Shown: positions 14,119 through 25,547, numbered from the stretch's first letter. The stretch is 64,000 nt of DNA from Drosophila persimilis (GCF_003286085.1 NW_020825298.1:3968001-4032000), one strand, 5' to 3'. The notes: a model not told the origin generated them from the sequence alone. Numbers and translations are program-made.

Positions 14119-14148
14119 GATGGCGATGGCGATGGCGATGGCGATGGC
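14119..14148. repeat. GATGGC hexanucleotide repeat, five copies
   Basis: Five perfect copies of GATGGC in non-coding DNA. Confidence 0.9.
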
Positions 14149-15690
14149 GAGAGGCCGTGTGCCTTTATGTTTTCTTGATTGAGTTTCACCTTTTGCATAT
14201 GAAATTCAATTTAATCAGGCAGCAGAGCACAGAACAGCACGGCACAGCCTGGATGACACACAGATACTCGCACGCACACGCACACACACACACATACAAT
14301 GCAGGCAATAATAATGAAGTCCTTTTGTTGTTCGACATTTTCAACAACAACACAAATTTGCTTTTGCCTTTCATTTTGGGTACAGATCGGGGATTGGCCT
14401 CCCCAGCCCCCCCGCACCCCCCCGGTCTCTCTGTGTGTATCGGCCAACCTCAATAATGTTTTCACTTGGAAATCAATAAATACAAATAACATATATTTGA
14501 TGAAGGCAAACGCCGGAGGAGCAGAGCAGCCAGGGCCCGGGATGCGGGCTAAAAACCAGAGCAGCCAGGCAGCCTCTCTTGACGGCCATAAACTGGCAAA
14601 TTGTATGCAAATAAAGCACAACACAACACAACACAAACGCAATGGCAATGCCGCAAGACAAGCCACCACCACCGACCCCCGACCCCCGACCCCTCGTTGT
14701 CGCGGAAAACCACAAAGTGGAAAACCAACAAGCAGCTGAAGCGATAGAAATGCTGACAGTGCTGCAACACTGTGGAAGCCTCCATAAAACACTGCAAAGC
14801 GAACGAGCGAAGCGCAGCAACAATGAGGGGAAAACTTTTTATTAACTCTTTGGCTACCCATGACCGCAGCTGGCTTTCCAGTGTCCTTTTGCGGCAATTG
14901 GCAGCCACCGAAGACCGAAGACCGAAGAAAGAAAAGTCCAACAACTTGTTGTCGTCGTCGTCGTCGTTTCTTGGTCAAATGCAAATCCATTGACTTTACG
15001 GAACAACTCCCTGGAAGTCGATGATCAAAGGCAGGGCCAGGGCTGTGTCACAGCATCTTCGAATCCTTGGCTGGGAGAGGGGTCTCCCTCCCCACCCCAC
15101 CACCCCTCCCAGCTTGTTGTTTTCCTCATTTTCCCACTGCTCGACTGATGGACAATAGGGCCCAAGTGCTGGGCCAAACAATTGTATTGATTTAGGCCCA
15201 GAGTCCCCCCGAGTCCCCCCCCTGCTCTGCCTCGACATATGTTACACATGCCGCAAGCTCGGTCATGTTGGCCATGTCTTGCCGCAGATTCGGGGGGGGG
15301 GGGCACAGAGTCGAATGTATTTAGTTGAAGCCTCCACTCGACTCGTCTCGGCTAAGAGGCTTCCATTTCCACTTTACTGGGCGGCGGCAAGGGGCAGAGG
15401 TGAGGGCCTGGTCGTCTGTCTGCACGAATTTAATCGCATTTAGCTCATTTAGCAGCAAATTGAATTTGCCATGCCACCCCCTCTGCATAGGCCCCGCCGA
15501 AAATGAGAAATTCAATTAAAATCAAATTTTTACAGCGCCGCCGCCAAAAGCAGGGCTTCCGGAAGGTCGCCTTTAAACAGATTTCAGCTACAATTTCGTC
15601 ACTTTAACTCGGACAAAAAAAGCAAACAGAAATAGAAACAGAAACCAACACCAGGACCGAAAACGAAACCAAAATCGAGGCGAACAAAGG

Positions 15691-15738
15691 CGGAGGCACA
15701 GGCGGAGGCGCAGGCGGAGGCACAGGCGGGGGCGCAGC
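15691..15738. repeat. 12-bp tandem repeat, four copies
   Basis: Four copies of GCGGAGGCRCAG, the last with one substitution. No coding frame of interest crosses it. Confidence 0.85.
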
Positions 15739-18700
15739 CTTCCTGCCTGACAAAATAAATAAGCACAAAAAATAATTGAGCTGCTGCTGGTGCCATCATC
15801 GCATCATACCCAGCCTCAAATCCCAATGCCATCCATCCCCGATACCCCCGATTCCCCAGATTCCGGGGCGGGGGGCCAGTCATCGACAGCAAAGGACACG
15901 AGATAATCGCCCGAACCTCCCTCCCACAAATTTGCCCGCTTCTATGAGTATTTTTTCTCTCTCTCTTAGGCGTCGAAAGAACATTTTTTGCGCTTGGCCA
16001 AGCTCCGTTCGTCCGTGATTAGCTTTGCTGGAGAGTCCTGCAGTCCTGGCTATCGGCCACGTCATGCCCGGGGAAGGCAGAGGCAAAGGCAAGGCTTTGC
16101 CTTTGGCCAGGCTTTCTTTTTGGGGTGATAATTAGGCCTACGGCTAAGCGAAACCTCAAAGTTCCAGCCGACCCAAAGATGATTTATGATGCATGCCCCA
16201 TGCTCTGCTGGAGTTCATTGCGCGTTAATTTATTACATGCTGGCCAAAGGGGATTGCCGTCTTGTAGTGGCCGTTCGAGCACTGATGGTGCCTGCAAATC
16301 GTTTAATTATGTGCGTTTTCTGCCGCTTTTCCTTTGAGAAACACTCGGCCGACGCCCCACGTCGGAAAGTTGCGACAAACGGCAACAGCTGAATGGATCC
16401 GGAGAGTGCCAGAGAGTGCCATTGGATGCGGTTGCTCATGAAATGCAGCACAAAGTCGCCTCCGTCATCCACTCGCTGGTGTTCGACGAAGCGGCCACTT
16501 CGAGTGCACTGAAGTGTGTTTGGCAGCAGAGGGATGGCAGAGGGATTGGCAGAGGGATTGGCAGAGGGGGAATTGCCGTTGCAGTTGGCCAGCAAAATGA
16601 TCAATTGATTTGCATTCCCTGCTCTGCCAGGCAGACGTTTAAAGCCATCTCTGGCAGCAGCAGAAGGACTGCTGGACTGCAGGATTGGACTCCGGGCCCA
16701 GGGCTTAATATTCCCGCGTTTAACCCTTAACCCCTTGTGGCCGGAATGGCAAGAGAAGGAACCAAATGTTGGCAGGGCTTTGGAGACCTCGTAAGAGGGC
16801 TAGGAAGTGCGATCGATGGCGATCTCAGGGAGTTTTCTTGGGCCTAGGATCAAGCCAAGACTCCTCCAGCAGGAGCTCTCTCCTGCCCCCAGCCTTCAAG
16901 CGACCTTCCATAATCTTCTTGGAGTGAAGTGCTTTGGTTTGGTTTGGTTTTCGATCAGCTTTTGGGGCACCTACGTGGGTTAAGCCGAGTGGCAAGTGCC
17001 CGCCACACACTGCCGCACACAGACGCACTGCCGCGTGCATGTGGCAAGCAAAACAGCTCGCTGGGGAACTGTAAATCACGTCGAGCGCAGAGCGCAAATT
17101 GGTTAGTGAAACACATAAACCAACCGGCACACATTCATCAGAGAGGCAGAGGGAGGGGGAGAGGCAGAGAACGGGGGAGCTGTTTCCTTTCTAGGCAGGA
17201 GGCGGGGAGGGGCAGAAGGGGCACACACATGAGTTGGCAGACTAAATTCGCGCTTTTGAAAAATGAAAGACGGACAGAGAAAAGTACAGAGGAAATACAC
17301 ACGGAGAAATGTGAAAGTTGTAGCGTGAATGTAATCTCTCCTAAAGGAGAGGGTCGAACCCTAAAGGAGGACTTGAGTCTGCCTCTGCAGCAGTGGCATA
17401 CGAATCATATTATCCTTAGGTGGAATTAGTTGTGTGTCCCCCCACCCCTGGCGGCAGTCCCCGTGCCATCCGTTGCCAGGAAGTGCTCTCCCCCACTCCC
17501 CAGGAGCCGAAGCTTTCCTTTCTGCAGCACTTTGCTTTAACTTATTTTACTTGCAGCACAAATTGAAAGAAAAATCCATCCTGCAATGTCCTGGAAATGG
17601 CATCGTATCCTCCCCTCCTTCCCCTGCCTCCCCTAAACAACAGAATGGCAGTAAATGAAATTTTCCATGGCCGCTCGCCGATCGAAGAGAAATTGAAAAA
17701 ATAATCATAAATATTGCATGCAGCTCGTTGCAGCACGGCTCTCTCGATGGCTCTTTGGCTCTGCCTCTGCCTTTTCTTTTTTTTTTTGCCGATTAAGCGG
17801 CACAAAATGTGAATGCAAGCAAGGCTCGGGATACGGTTACGGCTCGCCGGTTAAGTATACGCCGCGTGGGCGCCACCAGAGCTTAGCCCGAAAATGCGCA
17901 CAAGCCGGTTTATGTCACCCGCAGTGGCAGTGGAGAGGGGGAGGGGGGTGGGGGGGCCAGGGGCAGGGACATGCCATATTTACACGGCACTCCATTTCTA
18001 TGGCAGCCACAAGGATGGAAATGAGGATGAGAATGACGCCTCCGGCAAGGAATATTCTAAAAAGCTTCGTGTGAAAATAATTTTACGCCGGAAAACAAGG
18101 TTAAAAAAGGTGTTATAACCCAAAAACCCCCCCACCAACGAACGAAGGAGTAACGAAACGCTTAAAGCGTTTTCAGCACATTTAAGGTGGGAAAAGTTTT
18201 CTCCATCATCATCATCGTCGTTCGCGTTGGATCCCTCTATCCGTCTATCTCCCTCCGCTCCAACGGAGGACTGGGTTCTCTTTTACATGGTGAAAATTAA
18301 AAGTTAAATGCGCAAAGTCAATAAAAGACAGCGATACTAACAAATGGTGAATGAAAAAATGGAAAATGGATGGAAAATAGGGGAACTGGGGTATCGGGGG
18401 GTAAGTGGGGTATCGGGGGTATCGGGGGTAGTGGCAGTTGAGAAATCCTTTAATGCCCTTCGTATTTGCATGGTGGCAACGTGGCAAGTGCAACGGAATG
18501 GCGGCAGGCAGTGGCATTGGGAGACTATCCATTGAGGACAATGCCGTCACTTCTTCCCCTCCATTTTTTGTGTCTTTTGTGCGGCAATTGCGACGCCAAC
18601 TGTTTGCCGAGAGATAAAAACTTGGGGGGGCGGCTTGAGTTGACAAACGCCGACTAATAAAATGCACTTGCCACAGTGGCAGGGACAGACACAGTGGCAG

Positions 18701-19226
18701 GAGGCACAGTGGCAGCCACTGTGACTGCAAAATGGTTTGAATCGTTTGCGTTTTGTCTTTGACGGCTGAGTGGCTGCGTTTGCTCTACTAATTGATGCAC
18801 TAAGCAGCGCTTGTATGCCTTTCAATTAGACCCAATCCAAGGCGCCTCCACCTCCCTTGCCACAGAGAGTGTCTCCCTTTTGGATGAAACTGTCCGCTTA
18901 TCAATGCGGCTGATTGTCAGGGCCGAGTGCCGTGGGCGCCCGCAAAGGCATGACTGAGGGGGGCATTCAATCGAAAGGGCTCTGAGAGAAAACCAAAAAT
19001 CAATCGAGGCAAAATATGCAAAGCATTTTTTAATTAAATTTTGAAGATCTTGCCCAGAGGCAGAGCCCAGTGCTAAGCTCTGGCACAAATTATATATAGA
19101 GAGAGAACGCATTCAGGCATGGATTATCGCCAGGACGACAGAGGTAGAGGGGGTGGAGCGGGGAGGGGGCAGAGCTAGGCATTCCACAGTTGTTGAGATT
19201 TTTTTAATTGCAATTGCAGCAGCAAG

Positions 19227-19255
19227 CCGGCCACCCGGCCACCCGGCCACCCGGC
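19227..19255. repeat. CCGGCCAC tandem repeat
   Basis: About 3.6 copies of the 8-bp unit CCGGCCAC. Confidence 0.85.
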
Positions 19256-20289
19256 ACTCATTAAAGCGATAAATTTTCAATGCAAATGAAATTTTCAATT
19301 TCATTTTAATTTCCACTTGCACACAGGAGGGGCCTTGGGAGAGAGGGGGGGTGCGGGGGTAAAAAGGGAAATTAGTTTCGAACATTTTTCGCACTTGCAA
19401 ACATTATTTCCGACCACTGAAGCTTGTTCGAGTCGCTTTGGATGGACCCAGGACAACAGCAGGGTATATTGGAAGGAAGGTAAGGGCCCACCGCTTCCTG
19501 AGTATTCCGACTATTGTCTTCAATGCTCTGTTGAGCACTCTTCCCTCTCTATAGTACATTCCCTGCAGCTCTCTGGCCCTGCCCAACCTTCTCGTTTCGT
19601 GTACCTTGGGAAGAAGGAGACCTTCGTAGAGCAAACATTGGGCGGCACTTGCTTTTAGCCCTAATTAGTCAATTTATGTTCAATTTGCTAATTTGTCGAT
19701 GCTCTGCTGTAACTATGGATGCATCGAACATATGCCTACACATCCTCCGCTGGCCACAGACGTATGATTAATATTTAATTGCATTATCCAGAGTGCAGTC
19801 TCCCAAACTCGCTCTCTGTGTGCATTTGCCTGGAACCAAGGCAAATTAAATTAACATTTATATATTGGTCCAGATAGAGATGGAGGGATAGAGAGGGGTA
19901 GAGAGGGGTGGAGAGAGAGTTGCAATGAAAACTCATAAATTGCATCCGCTGGCCGCCCTGATGGGTTTACCACCAACCGGAATTCAATCAGCCAGCAGAG
20001 TCGAATCGTTTCCATTAGCTAGAAAAACCCCCCAACCATTCAACGGGGGAGGGGGGCTGACAAATAGACAAACATAAATATCAACAGAAACCAGAGGGGC
20101 CAGAGGCAAGAGGCAAGAGCTATTGAAAACGTATCAAACAGCAGCTGTGCATCGATGACGCAGATGAATAAGAGTCAAGACCAAGGCAAAGCAGACGCCG
20201 TTTGTCTAGGGTTTTCCCTAAATACACCTGACGTTTATTTGAGCTGTGAAACGTCACTCCGTACGAGCCGTAGAGCGGGCCAAGAATGG

Positions 20290-20323
20290 TATAAAAGAGC
20301 TGTGGAGGCGGTGAAAGTTATCA
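20290..20323 (+). promoter_or_regulatory. TATA-box core promoter of the small secreted gene
   Basis: TATAAAAG at 20290-20297. An initiator-like TCACAGT follows at 20321-20327, with its A at 20323, about 33 bases from the TATA box. This gives a 5'UTR of only about 25 bases before the ATG at 20348. Confidence 0.75.
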
Positions 20324-20347
20324 CAGTTACGGCTTGAATTTGAAAAC

Positions 20348-20590
20348 ATGCGTTTCTACATCTTGATTGTCCTCTTTGCATTGGTTGCTGTGGCAGCTGC
20401 TCAGGGCAGACGTCCACAGAGGGGAGGACGACCGAATGGTCAGCAGCCAGGACCACCAGGCAGGCCGCAATGGGGTCTGCCACCAAATGGCACTCTGCCC
20501 GACAATGGCAACAGCACAAGCACAACCACAACCACAACGACTACGACCACCACTGAGGCCAGCAGCACTACCGAGGCTTCCTCCTCCTAG
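20348..20590 (+). CDS. Small secreted Pro/Thr-rich protein, 80 aa
   Basis: Not recognised as a named family. Residues 1-18 form a signal peptide (MRFYILIVLFALVAVAAA) with likely cleavage just after it. The mature chain of about 62 residues has a basic Arg/Gly/Pro/Gln segment (RRPQRGGRPNGQQPGPPGRP), two N-glycosylation sequons (NGT, NST) and a run of 11 Thr followed by Thr/Ser/Glu/Ala, which is mucin-like and a likely O-glycosylation site. One exon; ATG in context AAACATG; ends TAG. It has its own TATA box, initiator and AATAAA within 370 bp, so it is very likely a real, strongly regulated gene. It lies 1.4 kb upstream of Gr21a on the same strand. A secreted role such as lumen, cuticle or immune peptide is only a guess. 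Confidence 0.82.
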   Translation: MRFYILIVLFALVAVAAAQGRRPQRGGRPNGQQPGPPGRPQWGLPPNGTLPDNGNSTSTTTTTTTTTTTEASSTTEASSS

Positions 20591-20655
20591 GATGTTACCC
20601 AAAGTCAATCTAAAATCCATTTTTGGCTGGCTCAAGCCCCCTCGAACATGATATT

Positions 20656-20661
20656 AATAAA
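20656..20661 (+). terminator. Poly(A) signal of the small secreted gene
   Basis: AATAAA, 66 bases after the stop codon, with T-rich sequence following. Confidence 0.75.
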
Positions 20662-21898
20662 AGTTTTCCCGCAAGAACTAAATCTTCGTCACATTTTTTT
20701 CCTCCGACAGATTTCGCACAAGACACTTGCATTATGTAGTCCTCTGATGGATGTCGTGGCGAAAGGGGGGTGGAGGGGCGGTGTGCCTCGGAAATCGAAA
20801 TGTAACTTGTTCGCTGCTGCACAAGGCCGCCACGCGGCGGCTGACAGCTGGCGGCCATGAGAAAGACACCCATGGAGGTGGCACGTACCAGCACAAAAGC
20901 CCGGGGAAATGGGCAAATCCCTGGCCCGCTCTGCGGCTCAAAGGATGGTGCCTTGCCAGCGTTTCCTCTTCCGACTCGGGCTGCAATTATGTCACGGGCA
21001 GAGCAGGGTATCCGTTCGTATAAAAAACAAGCTAAACACTTTATTTATGCACTCTCGCTTGTCGTTTGTCTTGAAAGTTTTCGCATTAAACGGCCAGAGT
21101 TTGCCCAAACTATGTGCAATGAAAATGAGTTTCCTTGCCAAAAACAGGAAAAACTATACGAAAAGCCACTTGCAGCGGCAGGGGGGGAGGCAGGCTCAAC
21201 TGGAGGATGCCAAAGGTCGGGTCGGCAACAGTTGGCTCTCATCCCAGGCCAATGCCTGGCATTCTCGAGGGGAGATTTGCTGCTGCTCCGTCGGGGGAAG
21301 GCTTATCCCAGCCGGGGACTGGCTGTCATTCCCATTGCCATATAACTCTCCTCTGGATTCCGGACTTTAAGCGCCTTAAGAGCGAGCCATTGATGTCGTT
21401 GGGCCTTAAATATCTGAGGCAGAAATTGATCAAAAGTCAGGCCGGACAGGGAGAACCTGGAGCCCTGGAGTACATGGGACACATGGGGCCACCCGATGGG
21501 GGCACATTTTTATTGGTCATTAGTGCGAGCCTCTATCGGCATTCGTAAGCATTTACACATCGTTAAACTTTCATTTCCGGCAAATTAAGCGCATTTTATG
21601 TACCTTCTGCCCCTTCCGACTGACCGTCCTCGAGGTCGGGGCCATACCCATTCGTTGGCGGCGGTGTCAGCAAAACGCTGCCCCACATCACAGCACCAGG
21701 GGCATCCAGGGGCTCAAACGGATGACCACAACAAACTGCCGGGCTCATATCCTGGGTCTTGGGCATATTTAATGGAGAGCAAGCAAGCAAGCAAATGGGC
21801 GACGCCTCCGGGCGTGTCCAGGTCCTTTGTTTGCCTTTCAATCGAAAGTCAATAGCAAGGCCTTGCCTTGCCACTGACTGTGGCTCGATTTCGGGGTC
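20662..21898. other. Intergenic spacer; upstream regulatory region of Gr21a
   Basis: About 1.2 kb without a believable gene. Restricted expression of Gr21a implies that its control elements probably lie here or nearby, but I cannot point to a specific site other than the TATA box. Confidence 0.5.
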
Positions 21899-21906
21899 TA
21901 TAAAAG
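21899..21906 (+). promoter_or_regulatory. TATA box of Gr21a
   Basis: TATAAAAG, 54 bases before the ATG at 21960. It places transcription start near 21930 and excludes the upstream in-frame extension of the reading frame as coding. Confidence 0.75.
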
Positions 21907-21959
21907 CGCTGACCGGACTCTGGCCGCCGACTGTACCGTTCTATTCTGTTCTATCGATC

Positions 21960-23303
21960 ATGTCTTTCTGGGCCGTCAGTCGCGGCCTGACGCCACCGTC
22001 GAAGGTGGCGCCCATGCTGAACCCGAACCAGCGCCAGTTCCTGGAGGACGAGATGCGGTACCGCGAGAAGTTGAAGCTGGTGGCGCGGGGGGACGCCATG
22101 GACGAGGTGTACGTGCGCAAGCAGGAGACGGTGGACGATCCGCTGGAGCTGGACAGGCACGACTCCTTCTACCAGACGACCAAGAGCCTGCTGGTGCTGT
22201 TCCAGATCATGGGCGTGATGCCCATCCACCGGAATCCGCCGGTGAAGAACCTGCCGCGCACGGGCTACTCCTGGGGCTCCAAGCAGGTCATGTGGGCCAT
22301 CTTCATCTACAGCTGCCAGACGACGGTGGTGGTGCTGGTGCTGCGGGAGCGGGTGAAGAAGTTCGTCACCAGCCCGGACAAGCGCTTCGACGAGGCCATC
22401 TACAACGTGATCTTCATCAGCCTGCTGTTCACGAACTTCCTGCTGCCGGTCGCCAGCTGGCGGCACGGGCCCCAGGTGGCCATCTTCAAGAACATGTGGA
22501 CCAACTACCAGTACAAGTTCTTCAAGACGACGGGCAGCCCGATCGTGTTCCCGAACCTCTACCCGCTGACCTGGTCGCTGTGCATCTTCTCCTGGGTCCT
22601 GAGCATCGCCATCAATCTCTCGCAGTACTTCCTGCAGCCGGACTTCCGGCTGTGGTACACCTTCGCCTACTACCCCATCATCGCGATGCTGAACTGCTTC
22701 TGCAGCCTGTGGTACATCAACTGCAACGCCTTCGGCACCGCCAGCCGCGCCCTCTCGGACGCCCTGCAGACCACCATTCGCGGCGAGAAGCCCGCCCAGA
22801 AGCTGACGGAGTACCGCCACCTGTGGGTGGACCTCAGCCACATGATGCAGCAGCTGGGGCGGGCCTACTCGAACATGTACGGCATGTACTGCCTCGTGAT
22901 CTTCTTCACCACGATCATCGCCACGTACGGCAGCATCAGCGAGATCATGGACCACGGCGCCACCTACAAGGAGGTGGGCCTCTTCGTCATCGTCTTCTAC
23001 TGCATGGGCCTGCTGTACATCATCTGCAACGAGGCCCACTACGCCTCCCGCAAGGTCGGCCTCGACTTCCAGACCAAGCTGCTCAACATCAACCTCACGT
23101 CCGTGGACGCGGCCACCCAGAAGGAGGTCGAGATGCTCCTGGTGGCCATCAACAAGAACCCGCCCATCATGAACCTCGACGGCTATGCGAACATCAACCG
23201 CGAGCTCATCACCACCAACATTTCCTTCATGGCCACGTATCTGGTGGTGCTCCTCCAGTTCAAGATCACCGAGCAGAGACGCACTAATTCGCAGGCCGCC
23301 TAG
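21960..23303 (+). CDS. Gr21a: Gustatory receptor 21a, CO2 receptor subunit, 447 aa
   Basis: Seven-transmembrane insect chemoreceptor (7tm_7/Gr family). In flies Gr21a and Gr63a together make the CO2 receptor of antennal ab1C neurons (established knowledge). It is a single uninterrupted exon from ATG at 21960 to TAG; 447 residues is the length I remember for fly Gr21a. The start is MSFWAVSRGLTPPSK; an upstream frame extension is rejected because the TATA box lies within it. Hydrophobic helices run through the chain (e.g. VMWAIFIYSCQTTVVVLVL, YNVIFISLLFTNFLLPVA, LFVIVFYCMGLLYIIC). The C-terminal signature TYLVVLLQF fits the family motif TYhhhhhQF. Conservation with the remembered melanogaster protein looks very high. 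Third codon positions are extremely GC-rich, which opens long false frames on both strands. Confidence 0.97.
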   Translation: MSFWAVSRGLTPPSKVAPMLNPNQRQFLEDEMRYREKLKLVARGDAMDEVYVRKQETVDDPLELDRHDSFYQTTKSLLVLFQIMGVMPIHRNPPVKNLPRTGYSWGSKQVMWAIFIYSCQTTVVVLVLRERVKKFVTSPDKRFDEAIYNVIFISLLFTNFLLPVASWRHGPQVAIFKNMWTNYQYKFFKTTGSPIVFPNLYPLTWSLCIFSWVLSIAINLSQYFLQPDFRLWYTFAYYPIIAMLNCFCSLWYINCNAFGTASRALSDALQTTIRGEKPAQKLTEYRHLWVDLSHMMQQLGRAYSNMYGMYCLVIFFTTIIATYGSISEIMDHGATYKEVGLFVIVFYCMGLLYIICNEAHYASRKVGLDFQTKLLNINLTSVDAATQKEVEMLLVAINKNPPIMNLDGYANINRELITTNISFMATYLVVLLQFKITEQRRTNSQAA

Positions 23304-23336
23304 ATCTTAGCCAGCAAATACTTTTAGTAATCGTTA

Positions 23337-23342
23337 AATAAA
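23337..23342 (+). terminator. Poly(A) signal of Gr21a
   Basis: AATAAA, 34 bases after the stop codon, giving a very short 3'UTR. Confidence 0.75.
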
Positions 23343-25306
23343 ATCGAAATGGTAATGGAATACTATTAAATGAAGATCTATTAAGATCTACCCAGCTGTG
23401 ATGTGGCCTATTGGAAATTTCATACATTTTCTGGTTTCATTATGGTTTTTTCCTGAGTTTTCTCTGTATTTTATTTGCTACACGAATTACATATTCATGT
23501 ATTCCTTTTTAACTAGAAAAAACCTATTTCTCAGGGAAATCTGCAGTTTATTTTCCGGTTTAACTCATCAGGATATGATCTGGCTGACGAAACAGATTCT
23601 TTATACAGCTTTTGATTTATTTTGTGCCTTTAAAATCTAATACATAATCTCTTAAATCGAACTCTTAAAATCATAGCGTTTCGAAGAATAATCCAACAGC
23701 ATTTATTGTGTTTATTCCTGGAATTTTTTGAAAATAATATTATGAATGGGAATATTTTGTATTTTTTATTTGTAGTAAACATTTTACTGACCTCTTCTAT
23801 TAATTTTACACCACTTCGCCAAAGAAAAGCAATGACCTAACAATTTAAGGGTTGAAATGAACGCAAACAAGGCGAGTGCCAGTGCGAGCGGGACAAAAGT
23901 TCGAAATACGGCAGTTCTATCGAATTTCGAACATTCTCTCCCGCTCGCACTGACAGTAGTCTTAGCCGCTCGCCTTCTCTTTCTTGCCTTACTCGAATTC
24001 CAAAAGTTTTCGATGAGAGAATACAAAATCAAAGCGTAAAATGCATCTGGATTTGATATTATTCACCATTTCGATTTATTATCGAGCTGCCTTTTTCTGG
24101 GCAGCCATTTGAAAACTAATTAAAAGCGTATTTAAATGAAAAACTACTGCCCTTGTATTGGAGGCCACAGTGTTATATCTCATATCATTCGTATATATCC
24201 ATTATTTATAGTTCATGTATAAATGGACATCCATAATTCACTATTATTAGTATTGCATATAAATGCAGATACAGACAGATGTATGTAAACATAAACATAA
24301 ATGGCCTTCACTTAATCATCATCCCAATTAAAAAACTGAATTAAAACTAATTAAAAACTAATTTAAATTTAAAGCTTATACTTTTTTTTCGATAGAGTGC
24401 TGGGGGGGATTGCCTTTGCTGTATGTTTAACAGAGAACAAATCAGCAGCGATATACATACATACATATGTATGGATAGATTCGTCTGGACCAACCAAACA
24501 TCAGAACTAACAGAAAAGCGTGGGTGTGGGCCTCTTGTGACTCATATTATAGCACCCCTAGATATGCCCAGCATGAACCTTTTAGGGTTATAAGCAATAC
24601 CTATAATTCCGCTTTGGCACACCTTAACCCCTCACACCTAATCCTCTTAAGATTATAGCACTTAATATTTATAATATTCTCCTGTATTTATGGACCATTA
24701 TTAGCAGATAATTGTTAATTAATTAAGTGAATAAACATGCTATTTCTGTTTCTCTTTCAGCTGCTTCCATGTTGAATTTGAATGTAAGTATGAATCTATT
24801 CGAGAGATATTCGATATAGCGGTAAGCACGGACTGAAATTTTTCGGCACTAGCCAACACTGGACGAAAATGAATCGAACACTGTCCAACACGAACTATTA
24901 TGATTTCCTTTTTTCAATATTTTTATTAATTTTATACTTAATCAACGCCTTCCAATATCTTTCAAAAACAATGACGGTTTATATTCTTATATTCAACTGC
25001 AAAGATTTATAGGAGCTATCGAAGAAATGATTGGATATGGAATTTGTTGTGCATTTTTAACCAATTTTTCACCTGGTCGTCAGTTTCTTACGGAGATATA
25101 TTGTTTATCGTGTTATTTTGCCCATTGTAGGCCCTGAAAAAATTCCACTTTTCAATACGCTCATGAGGGCACCCGTCGTGTCACGATGAAAGCACGATGC
25201 CCACCTCTATTTCGCAGGCTGGTGTTTTGAAGCCTGTCCTGTTTACACTAGGACTGCGTTATGTGATTGCGTTTTGTCGGAACAGAAGATTGGTTTACAT
25301 AGGATG
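23343..25306. other. AT-rich spacer between Gr21a and CG3544
   Basis: Composition drops sharply in GC compared with both flanking genes. It contains the foldback sequence at 23869-23976, ATACATACATACATATGTATGG-type microsatellite sequence at about 24455, and the possible micro-ORF exons at 24761-24783 and 25218-25313. Nothing else is recognised. Confidence 0.6.
23869..23976. repeat. Imperfect inverted repeat (foldback), 108 nt
   Basis: Three nested perfect arms are visible: AAGGCGAG (23869-23876) with CTCGCCTT (23969-23976); CAGTGCGAGCGGGA (23880-23893) with TCCCGCTCGCACTG (23939-23952); GTTCGAAAT (23899-23907) with ATTTCGAAC (23924-23932). The loop is 16 bases. As RNA it would form a long hairpin with internal bulges. 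It could be a foldback transposon relic, a small-RNA precursor or chance; no transcript evidence is available. Confidence 0.8.
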
Positions 25307-25313
25307 TATATAG
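24761..25313 (+). other. Possible two-exon micro-ORF, 36 aa
   Basis: A 23-base segment (24761-24783) sits between a good acceptor (TTTCTCTTTCAG) and a good donor (GTAAGTATG), and contains an ATG at 24769. A second good acceptor (CCTCTATTTCGCAG) precedes 25218. Joining the two at a 434-bp intron keeps frame through NAGVLKPVLFTLGLRYVIAF to TAG at 25311-25313. The peptide is hydrophobic in the middle. It may be a tiny gene, a 5'UTR exon of CG3544 or a gene relic. Splicing is unproven. Confidence 0.25.
25307..25313 (+). promoter_or_regulatory. Candidate TATA box of CG3544
   Basis: TATATAG, 241 bases upstream of the CG3544 ATG. It would give a 5'UTR of about 200 bases. No clear initiator is seen, so this is tentative. 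Confidence 0.35.
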
Positions 25314-25547
25314 GGGCCTAGTGGTGGTAAAAAGCGGCGGTCGTTTCGAGCGCTGTATCTTCGCAACTACCACCACTATTGACAACAAAAAACAGCTGAT
25401 CGAAGCATATCATTTTTGGCGGGAGGAAAACAGTAATAATCCTAAAACCAAGGTCCAAGGTGACGTATCGTCAGATCTTTTAATTTATGTAATTCCTATT
25501 CGAAATTCTCAGTTTTATTTCAACCCTACCCCATCCATCGATGGAAA

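Larger units (their letters stand above)
8894..20289. other. Intergenic DNA, about 11.4 kb, no gene recognised
   Basis: Open frames here are short, compositionally biased and lack family resemblance or a plausible exon chain. The DNA looks like ordinary fly regulatory or intergenic sequence: many TTTAATTAAATT-like and CATAAA-type words mixed with simple repeats (CA, GA, GATGGC, GCGGAGGC and C-runs). It may hold enhancers for GABA-B-R3, the small secreted gene or Gr21a, but nothing in the bases proves this. Confidence 0.6.

Noticed and set aside
14211-14990. 259-codon minus-strand open frame
   Set aside because: Runs through CA/GTGTGT and CGTCGT simple repeats, is Cys/Val/Phe-biased, and has no conserved motif or promoter.
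17335-17365. tRNA-like T-loop word (GGGTCGAACCC)
   Set aside because: No acceptor stem, D-arm or anticodon arm can be drawn around it.
21759-21959. In-frame N-terminal extension of Gr21a
   Set aside because: It begins at TTG, not ATG, and the TATA box at 21899-21906 lies inside it.
21951-23039. 362-codon minus-strand frame across Gr21a (also a 331-codon plus-strand shifted frame 22292-23287)
   Set aside because: Both are shadows of Gr21a caused by its GC-rich third positions: His/Val/Gln/Arg-rich, no family resemblance, while the Gr21a frame matches the family throughout.
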